Below are positions 51,451 through 59,955 of a stretch of DNA of 64,000 nucleotides, piece by piece. The translations under genes and the position numbers were made by a program. Source of the stretch: Novosphingobium resinovorum (GTDB lineage: Bacteria > Pseudomonadota > Alphaproteobacteria > Sphingomonadales > Sphingomonadaceae); contig NZ_BSFC01000043.1 in NCBI RefSeq assembly GCF_027922145.1, positions 62,001 through 126,000 on the forward strand, written 5' to 3'. A model generated the notes under the pieces. It did not search any database. It was not told the DNA's origin and saw only the letters and a list, made by a program, of their open reading frames with translations. Each line of letters starts with the position of its first letter. Positions within the stretch are counted from its first letter, which is position 1.

Positions 51451-52125
51451 TCAAAAAGTTTCCGGCGGCATCGGCGACGGGAGGGCCGGGAAGGGCAGAT
51501 CCAGAACCAGCAGCAGGCGTGATATGCCCGTTCCGGCGATCGGCGGCGAGCGATGGAGGATCGCCGGTTCTTGAGCCCAGATACGGCCCTTGAACAGTCC
51601 GACGTCCCCTGCACGCAATCGCCTGACGGATGCGTCTTGTCCACAGGCCACTTCGATCCACTCCGTGCCGGGTTCGGTAAGGGGTATGATCATCCGCGCC
51701 CGGACGTTGTCCATGTGGAACTTGCGGCAGGCATCGGTCTCGACGATCTCCAGCCGCATGCGGACTGCGTCGCTTTGCATGATGCGGGCGAACAGGCGTG
51801 CCTGGGTGCTGATCTCTTCTGCAAGCGTGGCGGCGCGCCCATCGTCCGGGTAGCCCGCATCCCGCAGCGCGGCGGGGATGGACACAGTCAGGTCTACGAC
51901 CGGAAAAGTCTCCTGCAGATCGTCGATTTCGTCGAGGTCGAGCGCATCGAGCCAGTCGAGCGACGCCGGCCGCGCGCGCTGCCACAAGGCGAGGTGGACG
52001 GCCTCGTCGTGGATGCAGTCCAGCACCAGCGGGATTTCGGCCGCGATCCATGCCGCTCGTGGGTGCGACAAAGAACCGCAGGGCATTGCGCTTTCGTCGG
52101 CGCCGGGCGAGACAGGAATGTTCAT
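51451..52125 (-). CDS. DUF1826 protein with 2-oxoglutarate-oxygenase-like HxD...H motif
   Basis: 224 aa, recognised as a DUF1826-type protein, a family I recall as associated with zinc-homeostasis loci. It shows KFHMDNVRARMIIPLTEPGT (His137, Asp139), His191 in AILHRSPP and Arg203 in GISRLLLVLDLP, the order and spacing of Fe(II)/2-oxoglutarate oxygenases, so an enzymatic role is plausible. No signal peptide. It lies between two ZnuD-like receptors in the same direction. ATG 52125 has a weak ribosome-binding site. Confidence 0.75.
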   Translation of the reverse strand: MNIPVSPGADESAMPCGSLSHPRAAWIAAEIPLVLDCIHDEAVHLALWQRARPASLDWLDALDLDEIDDLQETFPVVDLTVSIPAALRDAGYPDDGRAATLAEEISTQARLFARIMQSDAVRMRLEIVETDACRKFHMDNVRARMIIPLTEPGTEWIEVACGQDASVRRLRAGDVGLFKGRIWAQEPAILHRSPPIAGTGISRLLLVLDLPFPALPSPMPPETF

Positions 52126-52193
52126 GGCTGGGATGTGCGTGACCCCTGGTCTCTCGGTTCAGGCCGGCGGTCGTTCCCGATGCCTGACCGGTT

Positions 52194-52223
52194 TTCCGGG
52201 GCGACGTGGCCGTCGCCCCGGAA
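52194..52223. terminator. Perfect 12-bp hairpin between the second receptor and DUF1826 genes
   Basis: TTCCGGGGCGAC (52194-52205) and GTCGCCCCGGAA (52212-52223) pair perfectly around a 6-nt loop. No U-tract follows on the minus strand. It could attenuate read-through from the receptor gene into the DUF1826 gene. Confidence 0.55.
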
Positions 52224-52246
52224 GGTGATCCGTCGGAAGCCGGTTT

Positions 52247-54391
52247 TTAGAAGCTGACCCGCGCGCTGACGCGTATGTCCCGCCCGGCGAGCATCGAATA
52301 GTCCTTGAGGAACGACGATGCCCGGCGTGCCACGACGTCGAAGATGTTGTTCGCCGACAAGGCGAAGCTGAGTGGACGTTCGTTGCCCCAGGGACGGATG
52401 TTCACTTCGGCGTTGACCATAGTGTAGCCCGGCGTGCTCGTCTCGAATTCGGACGTGCGGTCCTGCTTGGTGACGCGCTCTACTTCGCCGCGGATGTCGA
52501 ACTTGGGCGCCTGATAGCTCAGCCCGCCCAGAACGCGCAGCGGCGGTATGCGCGGCGCGGGGCCGACGCCGCTGATCTGGGCGTGGACATAGTCGCCCAG
52601 CGCATCGGCCACCACCTTGCCGTCGCCGAACCGGGCGAGGGTGAATGACCCCTGCGCCTCGAAGCCGTAGTAACGCGCGTCGGTCTGGCGGAACTGGTAG
52701 ACGGGAAGGCCATCCTCTTCCGCGCCAGTCAGGTCCTCGTAAATGAAATTCGAGAACCAGGTGTGATAGGCCGATGCCTCGAAGGTGTAGTTCTCGCCGC
52801 TGCCGCGCAGGATCGCCTCGATGCTGTTGGCCTTCTCCAGTTTGAAGTCGGGGTTGCCGACCTCGTAGGCCTGTGTGCCTGCGTGCGGGCCATTGGCGAA
52901 GATTTCCTCCGCCGCCGGTGCGCGTTCCGTGTGCGAAAGGTTGAGGCCGACGCGCCAGTTGTCGCTGAGGCCGTAGGATGCGCCCAGCGAGCCGGAGAAC
53001 GCATCGTAGCTGCGGCTGCCGTCGAAGAACTGTTCCTGATCGCTCAGGGGGCTCGCGGACAGATAGGTGTGCTCGTAGCGGCCACCGGCCTCGAACTTGA
53101 GCGCGCCGTAGTCAAGCTGCTGGAGCGTGAAGAGGCCGACCTGCGTGGTGGTGTTCTTGGGCAGGAAGGCTTCGTCGCCGATGACGTTGAAGTCACGGTT
53201 GTAGAACTGCAGGCCGGTGACGCCGTGCCAGGCGCCGTGCTTCGCCTGCGTGAATTCGAGGCGGCCTTCCATGCCCTTGTTGTAGAACGCGGTGCCGACC
53301 GAACCGTCTTCCTCCAGTTCGGCGTGCGTGTAATCGGCATAACCGAGGCGCAGCGATACCTTGTCCAGCACATTGCCGTCGCCGTCGAGTTCGGCGCGCA
53401 TGTCGATGCGGTCCTGCTTCAGGCTGAGGCGGGGCGCCTCCTGTTCGTCGCCCGGCTGGGTGGCGAAGCGGATCGGTACGCCGTAAAGGCTGTCGTAGTG
53501 GCTGTACGACACGCCGATGTTGCCGCCGGTGCCGATGTAGGCAAGGCCGGCCCCGGCTGTCCAAGTCTTCGACGCCGAATTCGGCAGCTTGCCTTTCACG
53601 GCAGCGTTGGCGGCGTAGTCGATCGTTTCCTCGCCATCTGCCGGCTCTTCGGCAGGCAGCAGGCTCGTTGCGAGGGCCTGTTCGCGCAGCGCCGGGGTGA
53701 GGGCGTGGCCGCCGATCCGCACGTTGTCGCTCTTCAGGTAGCTGCCGTCGGCATGGGCGACCCAGCCGCCGTCGGGGCCGTTGCTCAGGGGTACGTCCAC
53801 CGAGGCCGAGCCCGAGCGCTCATTGGCGGCAGATCCATAAGTGCCCATGGCATCGACATGGACCGCCTCGTCCGGGACCGAAGTGGGAATCCGCTTGTCG
53901 ATCACGTTCACGACGCCGCCGATCGCCGATGAACCGTACAGCAGCGACTGCGGCCCACGCAGCACCTCAATGCGCTCTGCCAGCAGCGGATTGACGACGG
54001 CGGCGTGATCGACGGACGTGTTGGAGACGTCGATCGAACCGAGGCCGTTGGTCAGCACGCGCACGCGCTCGCCCTGAAGACCGCGCAGCACTGGACGCGA
54101 GGCGCTGGGGCCGAAGGACGTGGCCGAGACACCGGGTTGATGCTCCAGGGTCTCGCCGATCGAGGGACGCATCGCCTGCGCCAGATCTTTGCCCTGCACT
54201 ACCGCGACGCTCGACAACATGTCCTGGCGGCGGGTGGACAGCACGCCGGTCACGACGATCTCCGACCCTGCCGACTGATGATAGGTGTCGGTGCCCGAAC
54301 TGGCGGTCTGCGTAGGCGCCGGTTGCGTCTGGGCGATGGCAGGGGAGGCGAGAACAGCCAATGCGCAGCCGGAGAGAAGCTGGAGTTTCAT
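52247..54391 (-). CDS. TonB-dependent receptor, ZnuD-related without His-rich loop
   Basis: 714 aa. Signal peptide MKLQLLSGCALAVLASPAIAQ, plug with RPVLRGLQGERVRVLTNGLG and EVLRGPQSLLYGSSAIGGVV, barrel ending in VSARVSF. It is clearly related to the receptor at 49325 (same DVSNTSVDHAAVVNPLL-type plug segment and APxAxEIFAxGxH barrel motif) but lacks the His-rich loop. It may take a different metal or a metal chelate. ATG 54391 gives a clean signal peptide; the ATG at 54415 adds eight residues. A Zur-box-like palindrome lies about 100 nt upstream. Confidence 0.9.
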   Translation of the reverse strand: MKLQLLSGCALAVLASPAIAQTQPAPTQTASSGTDTYHQSAGSEIVVTGVLSTRRQDMLSSVAVVQGKDLAQAMRPSIGETLEHQPGVSATSFGPSASRPVLRGLQGERVRVLTNGLGSIDVSNTSVDHAAVVNPLLAERIEVLRGPQSLLYGSSAIGGVVNVIDKRIPTSVPDEAVHVDAMGTYGSAANERSGSASVDVPLSNGPDGGWVAHADGSYLKSDNVRIGGHALTPALREQALATSLLPAEEPADGEETIDYAANAAVKGKLPNSASKTWTAGAGLAYIGTGGNIGVSYSHYDSLYGVPIRFATQPGDEQEAPRLSLKQDRIDMRAELDGDGNVLDKVSLRLGYADYTHAELEEDGSVGTAFYNKGMEGRLEFTQAKHGAWHGVTGLQFYNRDFNVIGDEAFLPKNTTTQVGLFTLQQLDYGALKFEAGGRYEHTYLSASPLSDQEQFFDGSRSYDAFSGSLGASYGLSDNWRVGLNLSHTERAPAAEEIFANGPHAGTQAYEVGNPDFKLEKANSIEAILRGSGENYTFEASAYHTWFSNFIYEDLTGAEEDGLPVYQFRQTDARYYGFEAQGSFTLARFGDGKVVADALGDYVHAQISGVGPAPRIPPLRVLGGLSYQAPKFDIRGEVERVTKQDRTSEFETSTPGYTMVNAEVNIRPWGNERPLSFALSANNIFDVVARRASSFLKDYSMLAGRDIRVSARVSF

Positions 54392-54488
54392 TCGGTTGGG
54401 TTCCTGAAAGGACATGATGTAACGTATCTCTGCTCGTCAACGGGCGACCCGAAGGACGATGACGCACCGCACCTAATGGATTTCAGGA

Positions 54489-54502
54489 GATGTTACAACA
54501 TC
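54489..54502. promoter_or_regulatory. Zur-box-like palindrome upstream of the second receptor
   Basis: GATGTTACAACATC differs from a perfect palindrome only at the central bases and matches ATGTTATAACAT at 11 of 12 positions. It lies about 100 nt before ATG 54391. A similar site precedes the other receptor of this locus. Confidence 0.55.
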
Positions 54503-54560
54503 ATTTCCGGAAGATTGCCGATCGGTGTTCTTGCCGGGAGCCCGAGCCCGGATTCCGACC

Positions 54561-55217
54561 CTAGAACCCGGCCATCGAAAGTGAGGCTCGAACCAGGTCG
54601 GGCACCGAGCGCAGGGCCATCTTGCGCATCAGGCTGGAGCGGTGGAGCTTGACGGTGATCTCGCTGATCTCCAGTTCCCAGGCGATCTGCTTGTTCATCA
54701 ACCCGCGTACGACGCCCTCCATAACCTGCCGCTCGCGTGGGGTGAGGGTGCCGAAACGTTGCGAAATGGCCTGATTTCGCCGAGCGACCGAGCGCCGCTC
54801 GGTGTCGATTTCCAGCGCGTGCTCGACGGCGCCCAGCAGGTCGTGCTCGTCATAGGGGCGGGGCAGAAAGTCCACCGCCCCCGCTTTGATCGCCCGTACC
54901 GAGAGCGGCACGTCGGCATCGTCGGTCAGGAAAATGACGGGAATGGGCTCGCCGCGGCCCTTGAGGCGCTCAATCAGTTCGAGGCCGTCGATGGTGGGCA
55001 TGCGTACCTCCGCGACGATGCAGCACGGCGCTTCGGGCAGCGCCGCGTCGAGCAAGGCTCCAGCCCAGGCGAAAGTCTCGACGACATGGCCCTCCGCGTC
55101 CAGCAGGGCGTGCAGCCTCGACCGGGCCTCGCCGTCGTCATCGACGATCAGAACCTTGCCGGGGCGGGCGTGGTCGTCGGCGGGATTGCGCGTCGGCTGG
55201 TTGGTGGGATGGATCAT
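54561..55217 (-). CDS. FixJ/LuxR-type response regulator with Glu at the phospho-acceptor site
   Basis: 218 aa: receiver (about 20-135) plus LuxR helix-turn-helix (LTPRERQVMEGVVRGLMNKQ, IAWELEISEITVKLHRSSLM). The acidic pocket VDDD is present, and LTDDADV and the RPYDE segment resemble FixJ, but the phospho-acceptor position in CCIVAEVRMPTIDG is Glu70 instead of Asp. Position 116 Lys is replaced in FLPRPYDE. It may be permanently active or phosphorylation-independent. AAGGAG lies 6-7 nt before ATG 55217. It is divergent from the NarL-type regulator. Confidence 0.9.
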   Translation of the reverse strand: MIHPTNQPTRNPADDHARPGKVLIVDDDGEARSRLHALLDAEGHVVETFAWAGALLDAALPEAPCCIVAEVRMPTIDGLELIERLKGRGEPIPVIFLTDDADVPLSVRAIKAGAVDFLPRPYDEHDLLGAVEHALEIDTERRSVARRNQAISQRFGTLTPRERQVMEGVVRGLMNKQIAWELEISEITVKLHRSSLMRKMALRSVPDLVRASLSMAGF

Positions 55218-55325
55218 TGCTCAACTCCTTCTGGCGGAGCGGGAATGATGCAAAGTGCACACAACCGGCAATCCCCTCTTTCGGGGGGCTTTCCCCCGAG
55301 CGCCCTGCCGGATTACACGCATCAC

Positions 55326-55958
55326 ATGGACAACAGCGATTTTCAGGCCACTATCCGCATCGCCGTGGTCGATGACCACCCGCTGCTGCGCGACGGCATC
55401 ATCGCCGTCTTCGCGACCCAGCCCGATCTGGAACTGATCGCGGTGGGCGAGGACGGCGAGGCGGCGGTGCGCATCTATCGCGAGGCGCGCCCCGATATCC
55501 TGCTGCTCGACTTGCAGATGCCCAACGTCGATGGGGTGGAGGCGATGACGCGCATCCTCGCCGAATTTCCCGAGGCGCGCATCCTGGTGCTCACGACCTA
55601 TTCGGGCGATGGCCGCGCCACGCAGGCGATCAAGGCGGGAGCTTCCGGCTACCTGCTCAAGAACAGCCTGAGGACCGAACTGCTCGATGCGATCCGCTCG
55701 GTCCATCGGGGCGGCACGCACTTCGATCGCCAGGTGTTCGGCGCCGCCGACCGCGAGGCCAAGCGCCTGACCGCGCGCGAGAGCGACGTTCTGGAACTGG
55801 CGGCGGCGGGCAATTCCAACAAGCAGATCGCGGCGCGGCTGTCACTGTCCGAGGACACGGTGAAAGGCTATATGAAGGCGATCTTCGCGCGGCTCGGCGC
55901 GATGGACCGCACGCATGCGGTGGCGATCGCCGTGCGCAACGGGCTGATCGAGCTTTAG
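55326..55958 (+). CDS. NarL/LuxR-type response regulator
   Basis: 210 aa. The receiver has VVDDHPLLRDG, phospho-acceptor Asp in LLLDLQMPNVDG, VLTTYSGD and LLKNS; the LuxR helix-turn-helix is LTARESDVLELAAAGNSNKQ, IAARLSLSEDTVKGYMKAIF. The likely partner is the HisKA_3 sensor kinase encoded convergently at 56067-58997, since NarL-type regulators pair with that kinase class. ATG 55326 begins directly before the receiver; no strong ribosome-binding site is visible. Confidence 0.93.
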   Translation: MDNSDFQATIRIAVVDDHPLLRDGIIAVFATQPDLELIAVGEDGEAAVRIYREARPDILLLDLQMPNVDGVEAMTRILAEFPEARILVLTTYSGDGRATQAIKAGASGYLLKNSLRTELLDAIRSVHRGGTHFDRQVFGAADREAKRLTARESDVLELAAAGNSNKQIAARLSLSEDTVKGYMKAIFARLGAMDRTHAVAIAVRNGLIEL

Positions 55959-55969
55959 ATTCTCCCCCT

Positions 55970-56045
55970 CGTCATTGCGAGCGAAGCGAAGCAATCCAGG
56001 GCCAGGTAAACCGCCCTGGATTGCTTCGCTTCGCTCGCAATGACG
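55970..56045. repeat. Palindromic REP-type element (class 2, copy 2)
   Basis: 33-nt arms beginning CGTCATTGCGAGCGAAGCGA with exact complement and a 10-nt loop. It differs from the copies at 40119 and 59061 by GCGAAGC for GCGCAGC in both arms, a compensated change that preserves the stem. It separates the convergent regulator and kinase genes. Confidence 0.92.
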
Positions 56046-56066
56046 AAAGAGGTGCGGGCAAAGCCA

Positions 56067-58997
56067 TCACCGATACGCGATCTTCGCGGGCAGGCTCAGC
56101 CGGATCGAGGTGCCCTGTCCCGCCGCATTGGCGATCGCGAAGGCGCCGCCCAGCCGCTCGATCCGCTCGCGCATGCCAGTGAGGCCGAAGTGCCCCGCGC
56201 GCCCACCGGCCGCGCGTACGTCTTCGGGCAGGCCGACGCCGTCGTCCACCACCCGCAGCGAAAGCCGGTCGCGGCCGTGGTGGATCTCCACCCGCACCAT
56301 GCCCGCCCGGGCATGCTTGACCGCATTGGCCAGCGCTTCGCCCACCGCGAGTTCCAGTTCCTCGGCGACCGGAGCGCCGACCAGCCGCTCGGGGCCGTCG
56401 ACCTTGACCTCCCACGGCAGGGTATCGCCCACCACGCGTGCGGCGCAGGCGCGCAGGGTTTCGGCGATGCATTTGGGCTCGGCATCCTCGCGCAGGCCCC
56501 GCACGCGCTCGCGGCCATGGAGCAGGACGTCGTCGGCACGCTCCAGCGCTTCCTCGATGGCGGTGTGGGCGGGGGTGCCCGGCGTGGTCAGGTGCAGCAC
56601 CGTCTGGAAGCGCAGCATCAGGCCCTGGAAGCCCTGTAGCAGCGTATCGTGCAGGTCCTGTGCGATGCGCTCGCGTTCGGCCACGCGTTCCTCGATGCGG
56701 TCGCGCAGGGACTGCATGGCGGCGCGCATGCGCCAGCGAAACAGCGCGTAGCCACCGAGCACCGCGCCTGCCAGCACGGCAAGGCGGAACCATGCGGTCT
56801 GCCAGAAATGCGGGGCGATGACGAAAGTGGCGGTCGCTTCCCGCTTCGCCCACGGCCCGTCGCCGGTGGCGGCGGTGACGTGGAAACGGTAGGTGCCCGG
56901 ACCGAGCCCTGCGTAATCGACGCGGCGGCGCCCCTGCGCCTCCACCCAGTTCTCGTCCATCCCGTCGAGCCGGTAGCGATAGCGGTTGTTCTCCGCATCG
57001 GCGAGGCCGAGGCCGACGTAGGACAGGCTGACGCGCGTGGTGCCCGCAGGCAGGTGCGTGTTTGCGAGCGGATAAGCATGGCCGTCCACTTCCAGCGCGG
57101 TCACCGCGATCGGCATGTCGGCTTTGAGCGGGGCGATGCGCGAGGGGGCCACCTGCACTACTCCGGTGCTGGTGACGAACCATAGGCGTCCCTGCGCATC
57201 GACGGCGGCATCGTTGGCGGAGTAGGATTCGGTGCGTGCGCGGATCACGCCGCTCTGGCCGAAGCGGGCGAGCGGGATCGGCGTGCCGGGCTTCGCGAAG
57301 GCGGCATCGAGGTCCGCCTCGGCCACGCGGATGATGCCGCCTGACGATATCAGCCAGTAATGTCCGGCGACGCGCACGATGCCCATCACCCCTGCCAGCC
57401 ACGGATACGTCCGCGCGCTCAGCTGCTGCGCGCGGCGGCCGTCGTAGCGGGCGAGACCCGCCTCGCCGCCGATCCATGTTTCGCCGTCCATCTGCTTGAG
57501 CATGCGCACGAAGCCGACGCCGCCCTTGCTGCCTGCGCCGTCGCCTTCGGGCCAGATGGGCGTGGTCTTGCCGTCATGGACGCGGGCAAGCAGGCGCAGC
57601 GGCTGGTTGACGATGAAGGTGGCTGGACCCGGCGCGATGAAGGTCGTCGCGGGCGGGAGGCTCTCGTCCTTGGTCCAGCGGGTGCCGTCGAGCCGGAACA
57701 TGCCGGAGGCCGATACCGATTCCCACAGCCGCCCCTGCGGATCGGAGGCGCAGGCCTGGGCGAACTGGCGCTCATGCTCCAGCGGACCGACGATCCGCGT
57801 CACGGCGGCGCCGCGCACGAGATATTCGTTCTTGTACGTGAGCACATAGGCACCGACGCCCGAAACCGAGCAGACCTCGGAAACCAGCCCCGAACGCAGG
57901 ATCAGCTGCGCCTTGCCGTCGACGATGCGGTAGAGGCCCTCGTCCCCGCCGATGTAGAGAGAGCCGTCCGGGCCGGTGGCGATGCCGGTGCGCACTCCCT
58001 TGATCGCGGCGTAGCGCACGACCGGGGTGCGTACGAAGCGGTGCAGGCCGTCCGGCGCGCCGCCCCAGATGGTGCCCTCGCCGTCGCGCATCAGGGTGAA
58101 CATGCCGACGGGGTAGGTCTGCGCGTGGTCCATGCTCAGCGCGCCGCGTGGTACTGTCGCGAGGCCCGAGGCATTGCCTGCGATCCACAGCAGGTCATCG
58201 TCGTCGAACAGCATCTCGCGCCAGCCGTCGCCGCCGTTCAGCGGCTCGCCGAAACCGACGTCGGTTTGCGCGAAACCCTTCGCGGTCAGGCGCTGGAGGC
58301 CGTCGCTCGAATAGAACCACATCGCGCCGGTGCGGTCCTCGCGGAAGGCGGGGCCGAGGTTCATGAGCGCGGGCACCGTTTCCAGCTTGCGGCTGCCGGG
58401 GGCCAGACGGCGCAAGTCGGGATTGGAGGCGATCCAGATGGCGCCGTTGCTCTGGCGGTACATGCGCAGCAGCGGGCCGTCGACGTCGATCACGTCCCAG
58501 CGGCCGTTCACCCAATGGCGCAGCTGCGAGCCGAAGCCGCTCCAGGTAGAAACCCAGATCGAGCCGTCAGGCGCGGCGATGATGTCGGTGATGCGCCCGC
58601 GCGGCTTTTCCGGGTTGGCGCCGCGCAAGTGCCCATCCCTGAGCCGGGCGATGCCGCCGAAGGCATAGCCCACCCATAGGCTGCCGTCCGGCCCTGCAGC
58701 CAGCGCGGTGACCTGCCGGGCGCGGAAGTTGTCGAAGTCCTCGGGCTCGACGCGCAGGAAGTTCAATCCGTCGAAGCGGTAGAGCCCGTCGCCCGAGCCG
58801 AGCCACAGGAACCCGTCGCGGGTGCGGGCGATGGCGCGGATATCGGGCGGGGCGCCGTCCGCCAGCGACCAGTAGCGGCTGGCGTAGCCGGGGATCTCGG
58901 TTGCGGGAGAGGCCAGCAGCGCGGGCGCGCAGAGGCTCGCGCCGACGAGGGCGGCGATGGCGCGGAAAAGCGGGCGGGCGACACGGACGGGACGCAT
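56067..58997 (-). CDS. Propeller/Y_Y_Y-domain sensor histidine kinase
   Basis: 976 aa. Signal peptide (AIAALVGASLCAPALLAS), two beta-propeller sensor domains built of Reg_prop-like blades (repeats such as RTRDGFLWLGSGDGLYRFDG and GPDGSLYIGGDEGLYRI), a Y_Y_Y domain (YRYRLDGMDENWVEA), one membrane helix (WFRLAVLAGAVLGGYALFRW), HisKA_3 with QDLHDTLLQGFQGLM and an ATPase domain with GEALANAVKHA, DDGVGLP and HFGLTGMRERIE. The periplasmic propellers probably sense a polymer or sugar. ATG 58997 gives the signal peptide; upstream in-frame codons run into a repeat element. Confidence 0.95.
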   Translation of the reverse strand: MRPVRVARPLFRAIAALVGASLCAPALLASPATEIPGYASRYWSLADGAPPDIRAIARTRDGFLWLGSGDGLYRFDGLNFLRVEPEDFDNFRARQVTALAAGPDGSLWVGYAFGGIARLRDGHLRGANPEKPRGRITDIIAAPDGSIWVSTWSGFGSQLRHWVNGRWDVIDVDGPLLRMYRQSNGAIWIASNPDLRRLAPGSRKLETVPALMNLGPAFREDRTGAMWFYSSDGLQRLTAKGFAQTDVGFGEPLNGGDGWREMLFDDDDLLWIAGNASGLATVPRGALSMDHAQTYPVGMFTLMRDGEGTIWGGAPDGLHRFVRTPVVRYAAIKGVRTGIATGPDGSLYIGGDEGLYRIVDGKAQLILRSGLVSEVCSVSGVGAYVLTYKNEYLVRGAAVTRIVGPLEHERQFAQACASDPQGRLWESVSASGMFRLDGTRWTKDESLPPATTFIAPGPATFIVNQPLRLLARVHDGKTTPIWPEGDGAGSKGGVGFVRMLKQMDGETWIGGEAGLARYDGRRAQQLSARTYPWLAGVMGIVRVAGHYWLISSGGIIRVAEADLDAAFAKPGTPIPLARFGQSGVIRARTESYSANDAAVDAQGRLWFVTSTGVVQVAPSRIAPLKADMPIAVTALEVDGHAYPLANTHLPAGTTRVSLSYVGLGLADAENNRYRYRLDGMDENWVEAQGRRRVDYAGLGPGTYRFHVTAATGDGPWAKREATATFVIAPHFWQTAWFRLAVLAGAVLGGYALFRWRMRAAMQSLRDRIEERVAERERIAQDLHDTLLQGFQGLMLRFQTVLHLTTPGTPAHTAIEEALERADDVLLHGRERVRGLREDAEPKCIAETLRACAARVVGDTLPWEVKVDGPERLVGAPVAEELELAVGEALANAVKHARAGMVRVEIHHGRDRLSLRVVDDGVGLPEDVRAAGGRAGHFGLTGMRERIERLGGAFAIANAAGQGTSIRLSLPAKIAYR

Positions 58998-59060
58998 CGC
59001 CCGCGCATTGCATGCGCCCGCGCGGGCGACAAGGTAACCTTTCGTTTGTCTTCCCATCTT

Positions 59061-59137
59061 CGTCATTGCGAGCGCAGCGAAGCAATCCAGGGCAGTCTTG
59101 AACCGCCCTGGATTGCTTCGCTGCGCTCGCAATGACG
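59061..59137. repeat. Palindromic REP-type element (class 2, copy 3)
   Basis: 33-nt arms CGTCATTGCGAGCGCAGCGA onward and exact complement with an 11-nt loop, identical in the arms to the copy at 40119. It lies between the kinase start and the DUF1275 gene end. Confidence 0.92.
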
Positions 59138-59145
59138 AGGTGTTG

Positions 59146-59853
59146 TCAGGGCCGGTGCGGCATGGTGGCGGCGGGGTCGCGCAGGAATAGCAGCGTGCCG
59201 CCCAGCACGATGGCTCCGGCCAGAGCCAGCGGCAGGGCCAGTCCGCCGTGCATAAGCAGCAGCGCGCCTACCGCCGCGCCCGCGAAGATCGAGAGCACCG
59301 CGCCGAAGCGGCGGGCGAAGTTGGGCGTGCGTCTGCCCACCTGATCGGCGGCGATGCCGGTGATGGTGAGGGTCAGCACCGTGGTCGTCAGGTCCGGCAC
59401 CTTGAGCTGGCGCACGGTGGCGTTGCGCAGGCCCATCGCGAAGCCGGTCAGGGCGATCACCGCCATCACGCCCGCCTTGGGTGCCTGCGCGGCGACGTCG
59501 ATGTCGAGCGCGATCAGCGCGGCGATCCACAGCAGCGCGGCCTCGACCACGGCGGCCCACATCAGCCAGCGCCCGAGCGCCCGCTCGACATGCGCACGGG
59601 CGAGGTGCCCGGCGCCCCAGGCCCCCGCCATGAACGCGAGAAGCGCCAGCACCGAAGGGATGACCTTGAACCCCGGCGTCCCCGCAGCGGCAAAGCCGAG
59701 GAACACGACGTTGCCGGTCATGTTGGCGGTGAAGACCTTGCCCAGCCCCAGCACCGAGGCTGCGTCGACAAGGCCGGTCGTGGCCGAAAGCAGCAGGAGC
59801 AGGCAGGGAAGCAGGCCGGACTTGGGTGCGGGCGTAGAGGTTTGGATAGACAC
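59146..59853 (-). CDS. DUF1275 (YoaK-type) membrane protein
   Basis: 235 aa with about six hydrophobic helices; the signature SATTGLVDAASVLGLGKVFT followed by ANMTGNVVFLG is typical of DUF1275/YoaK proteins. Function is unknown. The start is GTG 59853 with AGGAG 10 nt upstream. The upstream region carries the same TTC-N9-GAA / TTTATTC promoter motif as the VOC-DoxX-porin unit, suggesting joint regulation. Confidence 0.93.
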   Translation of the reverse strand: MSIQTSTPAPKSGLLPCLLLLLSATTGLVDAASVLGLGKVFTANMTGNVVFLGFAAAGTPGFKVIPSVLALLAFMAGAWGAGHLARAHVERALGRWLMWAAVVEAALLWIAALIALDIDVAAQAPKAGVMAVIALTGFAMGLRNATVRQLKVPDLTTTVLTLTITGIAADQVGRRTPNFARRFGAVLSIFAGAAVGALLLMHGGLALPLALAGAIVLGGTLLFLRDPAATMPHRP

Positions 59854-59913
59854 GGGGGGCGATCTCCTGAGTGATGCAGACGGTCTACCGGGCGAAGACC
59901 TGCCGGGTTATTG

Positions 59914-59948
59914 GAATAAAGTGCGTCGTTTCGTTCGATGATCTCGAA
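59914..59948 (-). promoter_or_regulatory. LysR-type operator/promoter motif, copy 1
   Basis: On the minus strand: TTCGAGATCATCGAA (59948-59934), 13 nt, TTTATTC (59920-59914), then the DUF1275 start about 60 nt on. TTCGA-N5-TCGAA is a perfect inverted repeat in the T-N11-A style bound by LysR regulators. The same arrangement with identical spacing is found at 62767-62801. Confidence 0.55.
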
Positions 59949-59955
59949 AAGACCA

